This document shows, piece by piece, positions 6,395 to 15,206 of a DNA stretch of 64,000 bases. Both the position numbers and the translations under genes were made by a program. This DNA comes from a virus. Where the stretch lies: positions 1 to 64,000 of the IMG/VR virus record IMGVR_UViG_3300021371_000004; one strand, 5' to 3'. The notes beneath the pieces are model-generated. The model had not been told where the DNA came from. It saw only the letters and a list, made by a program, of their open reading frames with translations, and ran no database searches. Position 1 is the stretch's first letter. The number at the start of each line of letters is the position of its first letter.

Positions 6395-7437
6395 TACTCA
6401 ATACCCAGATCAAGGTCGCCAATCTCACCACCGATCTGGTATGAATCAATCACAAACTGTTTGAAGTCGGTCTCCTCGAAAATGGGATCCCAGAACTCAG
6501 CAGTCATGGTATCCTTCTCACGGAGTTTGCCGTTGAGCAACTCGCCAGTCTCCTTATTGACTCGCTGGTACCATCCGTTGTTTGGTTTGATAACGTAACC
6601 ACCCGCCAGACCAATTTCCAGCAAACCAGAATACTTCTCGATACCACCTTCCCATGAAACAGAAACGGGAACCTTTGACTTCTCTCGAACATAACGAGAC
6701 TTTTCAACGTTGATGATAAAGTCATACCCAGTGATTTCGGTACCAGTCTTGTTCTGACGTCGACCGATAATCCAGACGTTGTCTGCTGAGTACATAATGC
6801 CAGTACCACCGGAGACGATGTCCTTCGGAAACAGACCGATCTCCTTGTAGGTGTGGTTGATGGCAAGCATCGGGATATCCTTCATCGTAAGGTATGGCGT
6901 GCACATACGAAACAAACCCTTGAGTGCTTTGGCGCGAGTCATGTCTGCTACTGACTTCTCGTTCATAGCATCTTCCAGTTCCTTCTTGGATGCCATGTTA
7001 CCGATGGAGTCAATCACAACACAAACCTTGTCTTTCTCGTCCAACTCTTCCAATTGGTGCACGAGGTCAAACTTCAATTCCTCAACGTTGGTGATAGGTG
7101 TATGCAGTACACGGTCGGTGTCAATACCAAACGTCTCAAAGTATGCTTGCGGTGAACCAAACTCACTGTCATAGAACAACACGACTGCGTCCTCGTGAGT
7201 GCGCTGGTACGCTGCTGCCATGAGCAGGGCGAAAGATGTCTTGAAGTGCTTGCTTGGACCAGCAAGTACTGTCAGACCACTCGTCAGACCACCATCAACA
7301 TCGCCACTCAGGGCAACGTTGACCATGGGCACACCAGTGTCAACCACGGTCTTGGTTCCAAAGAACTTTGAGTCCTTCAACGGTGCCGACAGTTTGATCT
7401 TGCTGTTCTTCTTCAATTTGTCCATTATGCTTGACAT
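6394..7437 (-). CDS. uvsX: UvsX RecA-like recombinase
   Basis: A 347-residue strand-exchange protein that forms filaments on single-stranded DNA for recombination-dependent replication. Walker A is at residues 60-68 (GPSKHFKTS, the UvsX variant). Walker B is VCVVIDSIGNM, and the L2-type region includes MLAINHTYKEIG and SGGTGIMYSAD. An acidic C-terminus (GGEIGDLDLGIE) is typical. Partners in the window are the mediator UvsY (32077-32517) and the helicases gp41 and UvsW. Confidence 0.95.
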   Translation of the reverse strand: MSSIMDKLKKNSKIKLSAPLKDSKFFGTKTVVDTGVPMVNVALSGDVDGGLTSGLTVLAGPSKHFKTSFALLMAAAYQRTHEDAVVLFYDSEFGSPQAYFETFGIDTDRVLHTPITNVEELKFDLVHQLEELDEKDKVCVVIDSIGNMASKKELEDAMNEKSVADMTRAKALKGLFRMCTPYLTMKDIPMLAINHTYKEIGLFPKDIVSGGTGIMYSADNVWIIGRRQNKTGTEITGYDFIINVEKSRYVREKSKVPVSVSWEGGIEKYSGLLEIGLAGGYVIKPNNGWYQRVNKETGELLNGKLREKDTMTAEFWDPIFEETDFKQFVIDSYQIGGEIGDLDLGIE

Positions 7438-7438
7438 A

Positions 7439-8209
7439 TTATGCTTCCTCTTGGTTTTCGGTGTATTCTATAAGTGGTGTTAAACTGGTTTGTATCTCGG
7501 GGATATTTCCTACGCTTGGAAAATAACCAATCCGAGGGTCTGATATGATCGCTCTTTCAGCGTTCATGTAAGAGCACTGACCCGCAGAATGCAGTTGATA
7601 TAATTCTTTACGGAGTTCATTCATAGATTGTGTTCTGGATTGTATAAGTTTCCTTTTAGAAATTGTTACGATTGCTGCTTCTATAGGGGAACAGGGGTGG
7701 TATGAACTTATGTTTATATTCGTGCAGTGTTGCAGGAAGTCGAGGTATTGCTCTACATTTCCGATAGAACCTAAAACAAGGTGGGGTGGGTTACGAAATT
7801 CTTCTTCGCTTTCCGCTGAAATGATAGGAGAAAATATGACCCGATGCAACTGTCTACGCGCATACAGTTCTTCACAAAGACCGTTAATCTTCTCTGGAGG
7901 GATAAATGACCTGACAACAACTGCGGAATCAGAATTGTCGAGGTAATGCTTTATCAACTTGACCGACTCTTTCTCGTCATCGAGGCAGATAAATGTGATG
8001 AGGGGATTCTTCTCGGCAATCTCATCGAGAGTCATTGTTTGAAACAGACTACCCGCTGCCAGTGTGCTCTGATTCAGCAGGACGTTCACATGTTGACCGA
8101 AACACCAAAGTAGGTTCTTCAGGTTATATTCTTCTCCGATAAGGGCGACGGTTGGATTGGAGGTCACCGCGTTTTCGGCGAATAGTGACAGTGGTTGTTC
8201 TTCTTGCAT
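7439..8209 (-). CDS. Degenerate UDP-sugar dehydrogenase-like protein
   Basis: A 256-residue protein of uncertain role. Its parts line up in order with nucleotide-sugar dehydrogenases: ITFICLDDEKES (as in the end of the Rossmann domain), VVVRSFIPPEKINGL (compare the usual VVIKSTVPPG), a PxHLVLGS strand, SPIEAAIVT near a family E-x-x-K site, NELRKELYQL, and DPRIG. The N-terminal dinucleotide fingerprint is not intact, the catalytic cysteine region after DPRIG is missing, and the C-terminal domain is absent, so it is probably not an active dehydrogenase. The ATG at 8209 has GAGG 9 bases upstream. It lies directly before uvsX in the transcript. Confidence 0.5.
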   Translation of the reverse strand: MQEEQPLSLFAENAVTSNPTVALIGEEYNLKNLLWCFGQHVNVLLNQSTLAAGSLFQTMTLDEIAEKNPLITFICLDDEKESVKLIKHYLDNSDSAVVVRSFIPPEKINGLCEELYARRQLHRVIFSPIISAESEEEFRNPPHLVLGSIGNVEQYLDFLQHCTNINISSYHPCSPIEAAIVTISKRKLIQSRTQSMNELRKELYQLHSAGQCSYMNAERAIISDPRIGYFPSVGNIPEIQTSLTPLIEYTENQEEA

Positions 8210-8235
8210 ATTGTTGTTCCTCAAGTTAGAGATCT

Positions 8236-8264
8236 ATTGTAGTTGAACGGGATTGAGATGTCAA
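8236..8264 (-). promoter_or_regulatory. Sigma70-type promoter for the uvsX-41 unit
   Basis: TTGACA (8259-8264), a 17-base spacer (TCTCAATCCCGTTCAAC) and TACAAT (8236-8241). The -35 box overlaps the thyX stop codon. Confidence 0.82.
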
Positions 8265-8932
8265 TAATGCGGATAGATCTGCGCGATTACCTTGGCGCAT
8301 GCCCGAGCAACCAGTATGTGCTCCCGCTGTGTACCGTTAGCACCACGCAGTTCGATATAGTGAATCCAAGAGCGCAGAGTACCATTCATGTACATACGGG
8401 AAACAGTATTTCCTTCGGGCAGTACACAACGTGCTTGTTCCTTGGCGATACCATTTTCAATTGCCCAGTTGTATGCCTTCAAAGACTCATCGATGACACC
8501 CTGTTGCATTGCTTTCCAAGTGGCATCAAGTTCAGAACCTTCTTCCAGTTCTACGCTGTTCTGCCTGTTCTTCTCGTCCTGTAGTCGGGCATCACGCAAC
8601 ACAAACATCTCATCGCCCATTTGGTCGATGTTAGCATATCTTTGACTGAACTCCTGAAATGAGAAAGACCTGTGGCGCAGTATTTGTCTTGCGATATCGC
8701 GAGTGGTTTCTATTTCTAGACAAGCAGAGACCATCTCAAACGGACTGAAATGTTTGTGGTCGATTAGGTATGCCAGCAACCTTTCGTTGGTGTCGGTGTT
8801 CATCTGGTTTGCTGGGTTTGATACTCTGGCGCAGTATGCAATCAATTCGTCCAGTTGCTTTGGTTCTGCTATGGCGTGGTCTGCATCTGCCCAGTATGGA
8901 CCCTGCGAATAACTCACAAGATTAACTTTCAT
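8261..8932 (-). CDS. thyX: Flavin-dependent thymidylate synthase ThyX
   Basis: A 223-residue enzyme that methylates dUMP to dTMP using methylene-tetrahydrofolate, NADPH and FAD. The ThyX motif RHRx7S is present at residues 86-96 (RHRSFSFQEFS), followed by QRYA. Other family features are the R-Q-I-L helix before it and the late ARCVLPEGN block (substrate binding). The start at 8932 (MKVNLVSYSQ) has GAGG 8 bases upstream and replaces a longer extension. It supplies thymidine nucleotides for phage DNA, which matters if thymine is later modified. Confidence 0.93.
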   Translation of the reverse strand: MKVNLVSYSQGPYWADADHAIAEPKQLDELIAYCARVSNPANQMNTDTNERLLAYLIDHKHFSPFEMVSACLEIETTRDIARQILRHRSFSFQEFSQRYANIDQMGDEMFVLRDARLQDEKNRQNSVELEEGSELDATWKAMQQGVIDESLKAYNWAIENGIAKEQARCVLPEGNTVSRMYMNGTLRSWIHYIELRGANGTQREHILVARACAKVIAQIYPHY

Positions 8933-9164
8933 CGGCGTTTCCTCTCTCATCACATTGAAGGTATTTGTATCGGGATATAGCGTCAATCCTAAATTTCTTC
9001 CATATCTGCATTTGTTTGGTCGTGCCACCCTTTCTACTCAACTCAGTCAGGTGCGTAATTTCCTTCTTCACTTTCTCGCAGTCACTGCTGGTACTGGCAA
9101 ATACTGATTCACACAAAACCATCATGCCATACAAGGCAAGGAAGAACACAATCGCTCTACTCAT
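8922..9164 (-). CDS. Small exported protein with signal peptide
   Basis: An 80-residue protein. MSRAIVFFLALYGMMVLCE is a typical signal peptide, with a likely cut after VFA (about residue 22). The mature part is small, basic and helical with two cysteines (SDCEKV and LQCDERG) that could form a disulphide in the periplasm. The ATG at 9164 follows a GAGGAG site and the stop of the upstream gene by two bases. It could be a periplasmic inhibitor or lysis-related factor, but nothing in it shows this. Confidence 0.6.
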   Translation of the reverse strand: MSRAIVFFLALYGMMVLCESVFASTSSDCEKVKKEITHLTELSRKGGTTKQMQIWKKFRIDAISRYKYLQCDERGNADES

Positions 9165-9166
9165 AA

Positions 9167-10087
9167 TCACTCCTCGAATGTGTTGGCATACGCCCATTCC
9201 AAAGCACCACCTGCTTCTCTGGACAGTGGACGGTTCTCATACCAGTTGCCCGTTTCCTGGTCCAGTTCTTGGCACATCTGAGCAATCTGCTCTTGTGTTA
9301 TGGGATACTTGTTCTTGACGGCATTACATGCCACTGCAATCATAATGCGATACATCTGCGAGTACCAACCAGTTTCACTGACCGACTTATACTTCTCTGC
9401 CATCTTGTTCGGAAAGAACGGACAATCACGATACCCAGACCAAGAGTAGTCTGTGTTGGTCAACTGGGACTTGCGATACTCCAGAACCTGCTCACGCATC
9501 TCTGGTGACATACGGTCAAGAAATGAGTTACCCGTTTTCTCGACATACGGGTGTAACAACTTCAACTTGCCTATGGAGACAGGATCCCCCTCTCCGCGAT
9601 AGAAGAAGTGGTTTGACCCCCGATACAATCCAGGAATATAGTACATGCGCGACAGGTCTTTGGTCTGCTCATCACCAAGTTCACCCAAGTATTTCTGCAA
9701 GGCAAACCAGAATGCTTTTATCTCATCTGCCTCTGCGTTTCTGTCTAGGTCAAACACGATACGAAACTTTGGTTGCTTCACTGTGGAAGATGGCGTGGAG
9801 TATATGACAAACCTGTGCTTTATCGCACTCGCGAGTTTCTCCACATCGCCATCAAATTCGTCAACGTCAACTGCTGCCCATCCACCCCAATACTTCACGG
9901 TTGCGTTTGATCTGGTCGTTCCTTTCTCATAGACAGCAGGACTGATCAACTGCGAATTCTCTTTGCCTGACATGGGAGTCTTTGAGAGCATTTCCAACAG
10001 GTTGGTAAACTCTTCCCATGTATCAAACTGCATGGTCTTGTCGGTTATATTATCAAACGGAGATTTGAAAATTGTTAGTTCGTACAT
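9167..10087 (-). CDS. AEP/PrimPol-like protein, candidate primase
   Basis: A 306-residue protein. GWAAVDVDEF (about residues 69-78) matches motif I (hhhDhD) of archaeo-eukaryotic primases, FVIYSTPS plus KFRIVFDL matches the strand that normally holds the second motif, and KDLSRMYYIPG matches motif III. The usual histidine of motif II (sxH) is replaced by serine, so activity is doubtful. The C-terminal helical part (residues 190-306) resembles a primase C-terminal domain (MIAVACNAVKNKYPITQEQI). It lies immediately downstream of the DNA polymerase. The T4 primase gp61 (TOPRIM type) is not seen in this window. Confidence 0.55.
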   Translation of the reverse strand: MYELTIFKSPFDNITDKTMQFDTWEEFTNLLEMLSKTPMSGKENSQLISPAVYEKGTTRSNATVKYWGGWAAVDVDEFDGDVEKLASAIKHRFVIYSTPSSTVKQPKFRIVFDLDRNAEADEIKAFWFALQKYLGELGDEQTKDLSRMYYIPGLYRGSNHFFYRGEGDPVSIGKLKLLHPYVEKTGNSFLDRMSPEMREQVLEYRKSQLTNTDYSWSGYRDCPFFPNKMAEKYKSVSETGWYSQMYRIMIAVACNAVKNKYPITQEQIAQMCQELDQETGNWYENRPLSREAGGALEWAYANTFEE

Positions 10088-10097
10088 AATTTATCCT

Positions 10098-12623
10098 TTA
10101 TCCAAAAAAGTCTTCAAGTGATACTGAATCTTCCTCTTTCCAACCAATCGCCTCGAGTACTGGTCGGACAACAGCAAGGAATGCCTTGTCAAACTGCGTG
10201 TCATAATCGATATACTTGTGCAATCCCAATTCCGGTGGGAGATAGTCAGGAAAGGCGATTACGTTTTCCCTCACTGGGTTTTTCTCATCAAGGTAGATGA
10301 ATTTTATCTTCTCGCCATCCTTGATTATCGTGTTTCTCTTTTCCAACTCATGCTTCTTGATGAGGTTGTTATATAACAGGGAACCACGAACGTGTATGGG
10401 TGTACCCTTCTTGTATATCGTGTCTATGTCCTTCCACTTGGTAACATCAGAAACACCTCGGGGAAACGCGATCTCATGCGGATCCAGTCTGTTGAAGTGT
10501 GAGCGAAACAATTGGATTGCTGTCTGCGTTTCCTTCTCTGTACCGGAGATCATAACCTTGAACAAACCCTTCAGGGCATCACGACAAGAGGCAGGGGTCG
10601 AGGACTTGACTGCCTCAATGCCCATGATCTTCAGTTTAGGTTTGGCATACTGCACACCCTCGTTGTTACGCACGTTGAGGATATAACGCTTCTTGGCGGT
10701 CCAGATACCCGAGTCAGCAATTGCCTCTCGACCCATCACCATCTTGTTCTCATATGCGCTCATGTATGCGGCGAGGTCTTCGTATGATTGGGTGAACAGC
10801 GGCACAAACTTATCATTGCCCATCTGATCAAGCAACTTGACTATCTTCGCCGTGTCGGTCAACCCCATCTTCTTGACCAGTGGACCAAAGTTCACATACA
10901 GCGAGTCAGTGTCCATGGCGACCACATAGTCGAAGTTGTCCGTGCCCACTATCTTGTTCATGTAGTCATTCACTGCGCGTTCTGCCCAGCGTATCGATAA
11001 CTGACCCGACATCGTGATTGCTTCTGCCATGCGGATGTCATAGTACCGAAACCATCTGTTTGCCAACGCGCCATAGAGAGAGTTCATCATGATCTTAATC
11101 GCCATTTGCTGCGAGTCGAGTTTGGCGATATCTTTCTCTGCGGCAGCATCACCTGCCTCCACCCTGCTCTGTAACTGGAGCATGTTCTGCTTTATCTGCT
11201 TTCGCTCGGCATACAGTCCAGAAATGATACTGGGTAGCACACCCTCTTTGCCCTTGCTGAATTGAACACCGTTTGCGGACAATGCATCTTCGGGAGACTC
11301 TGGCGCAGGTCTAGTTTGGTCAAGGCAGTTGTCAACGGTAACGCCCAACGTTCTTGCTTTCAAGATGGTCTCGGGTGACATATTGTACTGCATAATCAAG
11401 TGGGGGTATAGTGAGTTCAAGTCAAACGAGACAATCCAGTCGTGTCGACCCACTTGAGGTTCCTTCACATAACCACCACCGAAGTCCTCTTTGTCATTCT
11501 CTTTCTTGGGAGGTACAACGATCTTGCGCTTACACAGTTCACGATATATGTAAGTGTCCCACAATTGTGTAGTACCAAACGAGTCTTGATAGTTACACCC
11601 ACCCTTGTATGCGATGGTCATTGCCAGTTCAATGAGTCCGATCTTGTCATCCAGTTTCTCAACCAGCAGAACGTCCTTGATGTTATAATCAATGAACTTT
11701 TGATAGTCCTCCTTGTATAGGGTGAACAGGTTGCCGTGTTCCTCGTAAGAGAGTTTCTTCTCGCCGAGTACCACGTTGGCAATGTGATCAAGTTTGTAGG
11801 ATTCTTGTACGCCATATATCAGGTTGCCAAACTTCTGGAACAACTCATAGTAATCCAGTTGCTCAATACCAACCATGTCATAGGTCTGTTGCTTGCGCCC
11901 ATGTCCCGTGGATATATTCTTCTCACGGACAGTATTCCATGGCGACATCTTCTTGTATGTGTCACCACCAATCATGCGCTTCATGCGATTGATAAGGTAT
12001 GGGAAATCAAACCCGCGACAGTTCCAACCAGTGACAACGTCAGGGCAGGTATCCTTGCCGCTCCAGAAGTTCACAAACTTCAACAGCAAGTCAACCTCGC
12101 CATCGCACTTGATGTACTTGATGTCAGCAGGGTCAATGTCAAGGTGCTTCGTACTGGCAGCAGGGTCATACTGGTCAAGGAGTGCCCACACATAGACGGT
12201 GGGATGACCATGATACTTCAGGCAGATAGACTGGACAACGCGGAGCGCATCTTCGGGTTCGGGAAACCCATCCTCACTCTCGACCTCGATGTCTATGTCA
12301 GCAACGAGAACATGCGCTGGGTCAAATTCTATTTGGTTGGGAAATTTGTCTTGGATGTACTGGGCAGCAAAGTTGTTATTGCCGTGTGCCTCAAGAGAGT
12401 CAACATACTCATATCTCTTGCTGAATTCGGTTGCCTCTTTCATGCTTTCGAAGGAGACAGGTTTGACACCGCGACCATCCATGGTCTTCCATTCGGTGTC
12501 GTTACTGGTTGTCAGGTATAAGACAGGGTCAAACGTGTCACGAAACTGCTCACGAATACCGTTGTCATATCCACGGTAACAGATGTTGTTGCCAATACGA
12601 GATATGTTGGTGTAAAACTTCAT
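10098..12623 (-). CDS. 43: DNA polymerase gp43 (family B)
   Basis: An 841-residue replicative polymerase with proofreading. Exonuclease motifs: DIDIE near residue 111, NCRGFDFPYL, and the third motif near KDVLLVEKLD. Polymerase motifs: A, FDLNSLYPHLI; B, KIMMNSLYGALANR; C, MDTDSLYVNF. All catalytic aspartates are present. The C-terminus ends SLEDFFG, the hydrophobic tail by which T4-type polymerases dock on the gp45 clamp. It has its own promoter at 12649-12677. Length is slightly shorter than T4 gp43 (898). Confidence 0.97.
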   Translation of the reverse strand: MKFYTNISRIGNNICYRGYDNGIREQFRDTFDPVLYLTTSNDTEWKTMDGRGVKPVSFESMKEATEFSKRYEYVDSLEAHGNNNFAAQYIQDKFPNQIEFDPAHVLVADIDIEVESEDGFPEPEDALRVVQSICLKYHGHPTVYVWALLDQYDPAASTKHLDIDPADIKYIKCDGEVDLLLKFVNFWSGKDTCPDVVTGWNCRGFDFPYLINRMKRMIGGDTYKKMSPWNTVREKNISTGHGRKQQTYDMVGIEQLDYYELFQKFGNLIYGVQESYKLDHIANVVLGEKKLSYEEHGNLFTLYKEDYQKFIDYNIKDVLLVEKLDDKIGLIELAMTIAYKGGCNYQDSFGTTQLWDTYIYRELCKRKIVVPPKKENDKEDFGGGYVKEPQVGRHDWIVSFDLNSLYPHLIMQYNMSPETILKARTLGVTVDNCLDQTRPAPESPEDALSANGVQFSKGKEGVLPSIISGLYAERKQIKQNMLQLQSRVEAGDAAAEKDIAKLDSQQMAIKIMMNSLYGALANRWFRYYDIRMAEAITMSGQLSIRWAERAVNDYMNKIVGTDNFDYVVAMDTDSLYVNFGPLVKKMGLTDTAKIVKLLDQMGNDKFVPLFTQSYEDLAAYMSAYENKMVMGREAIADSGIWTAKKRYILNVRNNEGVQYAKPKLKIMGIEAVKSSTPASCRDALKGLFKVMISGTEKETQTAIQLFRSHFNRLDPHEIAFPRGVSDVTKWKDIDTIYKKGTPIHVRGSLLYNNLIKKHELEKRNTIIKDGEKIKFIYLDEKNPVRENVIAFPDYLPPELGLHKYIDYDTQFDKAFLAVVRPVLEAIGWKEEDSVSLEDFFG

Positions 12624-12648
12624 TCAGTACTCCATAATATAAGAATCT

Positions 12649-12677
12649 ATTCTACACCAAGCAGAATAGGATAGCAA
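12649..12677 (-). promoter_or_regulatory. Promoter for gene 43
   Basis: TTGCTA (12672-12677), 17 bases, TAGAAT (12649-12654) on the minus strand, 26 bases before the polymerase ATG. Confidence 0.65.
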
Positions 12678-12681
12678 CAAA

Positions 12682-12825
12682 TCAAACTAAACCGTATACC
12701 ATTACTCCTGTCCAAGTTAAAACCCAAGCAGACAAGACGAGGTTTAAGAAAAACTCTCTCTTGCGAATGCCCATTGTCTGTGCTTTCTTGTCAAACGGTG
12801 TTTCAATAAAATCTACTTCAGGCAC
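12682..12825 (-). CDS. 47-residue membrane protein coupled to regA
   Basis: Starts at GTG overlapping the regA stop (TAGTG) with GGAGG 9 bases upstream. The N-terminal half is charged (PEVDFIETPFDKKAQTMG, then RKREFF). The C-terminal 22 residues form one membrane helix (LNLVLSAWVLTWTGVMVYGL). Function unknown. The arrangement suggests the same mRNA level as regA, ahead of the gene 43 promoter. Confidence 0.55.
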   Translation of the reverse strand: MPEVDFIETPFDKKAQTMGIRKREFFLNLVLSAWVLTWTGVMVYGLV

Positions 12826-13232
12826 TACCTATTTCCTCCTATGTTGTATTTTTGACAGAGTTCCCATTCCTTCTTATCTCGAAAGGATACGATCTTTATC
12901 TGTCGTAGTGGGGTCTTGTCTTTTACCTGCTCGTTGTCGACCAAGTTGACCAAACCCCAATCACTAAGCAACGTTGCTATAGTGTTTCTCCTACCCAAAT
13001 CAGAAACCTCAAGGTTCGCTTTCTTGCCATCAAGCAAGAACAACTCCTTGAAGTGGACGATGAAGTATCGTCCCTGTTTGTGTAGTATGTGACAGGACTG
13101 CCACAATTTCTGTTCTTTCCTAGAAGCAACCCCGATACGAGTCAGGGTTTCCCTGACCTTCAGGAAGTCGTCCGGTTCATTTAATGTAATCTCGAGCATT
13201 TCGCTGGGAGACCAAGACGCTAATTCATTCAT
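12825..13232 (-). CDS. regA: RegA translational repressor
   Basis: A 135-residue RNA-binding protein that in T4 represses translation of early mRNAs by covering their start regions. Close matches to the family: MLEITLNEPDDFLKVRETLTRI, LWQSCHILHKQG, RYFIVHFKELFLLDG, RRNTIATLLSDWGLV, and the end EWELCQKYNIG. The annotated start adds about 10 residues (MNELASWSPSE) before the T4-like beginning; an internal ATG at residue 11 is the alternative. It lies between gene 62 and gene 43 as in T4. Confidence 0.95.
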   Translation of the reverse strand: MNELASWSPSEMLEITLNEPDDFLKVRETLTRIGVASRKEQKLWQSCHILHKQGRYFIVHFKELFLLDGKKANLEVSDLGRRNTIATLLSDWGLVNLVDNEQVKDKTPLRQIKIVSFRDKKEWELCQKYNIGGNR

Positions 13233-13292
13233 GTGATAGACCTATCGCAAAAGTTATTATTATTTCCAAGCATATCATTTATGCGAATGTAT

Positions 13293-13673
13293 TTAGCGTT
13301 TTCCTCCTTTGTACAATTTGCTCTTCAATGCGTCAATCTGCTCTGGCGTGAATAGGTCAATCACACTCTGCGCCTTGCTGTCGCTGTAACCATAATACTC
13401 TTTGATCACGTCAACATTATCGACTTCGGTTTTCTTCGCCCACTTACCAAACCGCTTTTTCTTTCGGATGGTTCCTCGTAAGAAGTCATACTGTAATCGA
13501 CCGTCCAGTTGGTGATATAGGTTCATCTCGTTGGCGAGCATGACGGTATCTTGGAATTGCGACAGACCTCGATTGATCATGAAAGAAGGATACTTATCCT
13601 CCTCCATGGGATCCATTATGTCTTCCTTGGTGTAGTTGATGCTGTTGGTGTAGTCAAACGGATTACTACTCAT
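13293..13673 (-). CDS. 62: Clamp loader small subunit gp62
   Basis: A 126-residue subunit that with gp44 loads the gp45 clamp on DNA. The pattern MSSNPFDYTNSINYTKEDIM, then FMINRGLSQFQDTV and LRGTIRKKKRFGKWAKK, matches gp62 of T4-like marine phages. The ATG at 13673 is used because it overlaps the stop of the upstream gene (TGATG) and fits family starts; a longer frame begins at 13712. It is shorter than T4 gp62 (187). Confidence 0.88.
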   Translation of the reverse strand: MSSNPFDYTNSINYTKEDIMDPMEEDKYPSFMINRGLSQFQDTVMLANEMNLYHQLDGRLQYDFLRGTIRKKKRFGKWAKKTEVDNVDVIKEYYGYSDSKAQSVIDLFTPEQIDALKSKLYKGGKR

Positions 13674-13921
13674 CAGTGTATAGTCTCCGATGAGGGCGGC
13701 AATGCGAGACATTCAGCAACATCCATATACAAACCATACACAAGGTTCTTCCCATATACTTTCTGGAGCATTTGCAATTCTTCTGTCGTGAAGTCTCGCA
13801 GTTTCTCCCCAGCAAGTTTCTGTATCGAATTCAGAAGTTTCTGCAACTTGGCGTAGAGTTCATAGTCGTATTCGCTGTCCTCGAATTCTTCCGAGAGAAT
13901 CTCATCATCATAATCATCCAT
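13673..13921 (-). CDS. Acidic hypothetical protein in clamp-loader operon
   Basis: An 82-residue protein with a strongly acidic first 22 residues (DDYDDEILSEEFEDSEYDY) and a helical remainder (YAKLQKLLNSIQKLAGEKL and later). Its stop overlaps the gp62 start, and its start overlaps the end of the upstream gene by 8 bases. Not recognised; possibly a small regulator of the clamp loader. Confidence 0.55.
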   Translation of the reverse strand: MDDYDDEILSEEFEDSEYDYELYAKLQKLLNSIQKLAGEKLRDFTTEELQMLQKVYGKNLVYGLYMDVAECLALPPSSETIH

Positions 13922-14153
13922 CTTGATTCAATCCCCCTATATCAGAAACACTCTGGATAAACCGTTCGGGTGTAATGTATCTTTTCACAGGAAACCCATT
14001 ATGGTCTTTCACTGCTTCTGTCCAGTTGTGGATATCTATAAACAACTTATCCGATACAGAATTATATGCAACCTTTTGTGCATACCCCACGATCTGCGGC
14101 AGACCATCACCAACCTTTTCCCACAGAACGTAGACTCCTGCCCGATTATCCAT
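13914..14153 (-). CDS. Hypothetical protein downstream of gene 44
   Basis: A 79-residue protein starting MDNRAGVYVLWEKVGDGLPQ at an ATG that overlaps the gp44 stop (TGATG). Strands such as GVYVLWEKV and VSDKLFIDIHNW suggest a small beta domain. Function unknown. Tight coupling with 44 and 62 implies a role in or with the clamp loader. Confidence 0.55.
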   Translation of the reverse strand: MDNRAGVYVLWEKVGDGLPQIVGYAQKVAYNSVSDKLFIDIHNWTEAVKDHNGFPVKRYITPERFIQSVSDIGGLNQDG

Positions 14154-15094
14154 CACAGGTACTCCAGTTGTGCCATACACTCGGTCAAACAAGCAACCAT
14201 ATTCAGTTCATGGTCTGCAACAAATGCCGCCTTGTGCTGATAATCCGCGAGGATGATAACCAGCTGCGGGATGCTATTGGGTTCAACCTTGTCGGTCATG
14301 TTGTCGTACACGCCACGGAATATCGCTGCGCTCTCGGTGTCCATGTTGTTGGCAACCCACTTGCGCATTGACTTGAAGTCTTTTTCCTTCAGGAACCCAA
14401 ACAGGTCTGAGAAGTCGCCGGAGGAATCGGATTTGCCTACCAACACCAGTTCGTTGCCTCGCCTGGATCTCTGCAGTTCATTGAGGATCCTGCGCCAGTC
14501 TGGTGCATGCCGCATAATGAGTTCAGCAATAGAGTTGGGGTTGACATCACCCTTGATGCCTTCCTCGGGCAGTATTTCGTTCATAACTCTCTTCATGAAC
14601 TGTTCGCAGAGTTTCGCCTTCTCTTTCTTGGAGGCATTAAACTCTACAACGCCACAACGAGAGTGTAGCGGTTCGATGATCTTGTTCTTGAAGTTGCAGG
14701 TGAGGATGAAACGACAGTTGTCGCTGAACTCCTCGATGAACCCACGCAATGCAGGTTGGGTTGATTGTGCGTTCAGGTAGTCTGCCTCGTCAAGGATAAC
14801 AACCTTGTATCCACCTTGTAGGGATACGCTGGAAGCAAACTGTTTGATCTTGCCACGGAGGGTGTCGATGTTACCTGACTCCGATGCGTTGATTAGGATA
14901 TTGTCTAGACCAAGTTCGTTACACAGTGCACGCGCAACGGTGGTTTTGCCCAGACCAGCAGTTCCGGTGAACAGGAGGTTTGGCACCTCTCCAGAATCAA
15001 CTATTTCTTGGAATACTTTCTTGATGTGCTCCGGTAGGATACACTCTTGGATAGTCTGAGGTCTGTAAGCCTCCACCCATAACGATTCTCGCAT
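14153..15094 (-). CDS. 44: Clamp loader ATPase gp44
   Basis: A 313-residue AAA+ ATPase (RFC small-subunit type). Walker A is GTAGLGKTTVA, Walker B VVILDEADYL, and the SRC motif appears as LHSRCG (arginine finger). It starts MRESLWVEAYRPQTIQECIL, the usual beginning of the family; the ATG at 15094 has GGAG 8 bases before it and an in-frame extension to 15205 is rejected. With gp62 it opens and places the gp45 ring at the primer end. Confidence 0.95.
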   Translation of the reverse strand: MRESLWVEAYRPQTIQECILPEHIKKVFQEIVDSGEVPNLLFTGTAGLGKTTVARALCNELGLDNILINASESGNIDTLRGKIKQFASSVSLQGGYKVVILDEADYLNAQSTQPALRGFIEEFSDNCRFILTCNFKNKIIEPLHSRCGVVEFNASKKEKAKLCEQFMKRVMNEILPEEGIKGDVNPNSIAELIMRHAPDWRRILNELQRSRRGNELVLVGKSDSSGDFSDLFGFLKEKDFKSMRKWVANNMDTESAAIFRGVYDNMTDKVEPNSIPQLVIILADYQHKAAFVADHELNMVACLTECMAQLEYL

Positions 15095-15206
15095 ACTACA
15101 AACTCCATAATATAAAATAAGGTGAGCAGTTTTCCTCTTGCTCAGGAGACGGGTGCGGGTTGCACCGACCAGAGCGAGTTTAGTGTCTTCTCGGGACGTT
15201 CGCATA

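Noticed and set aside
11736-12521. 261-codon plus-strand frame
   Set aside because: Antisense to the polymerase gene, whose catalytic motifs are intact.
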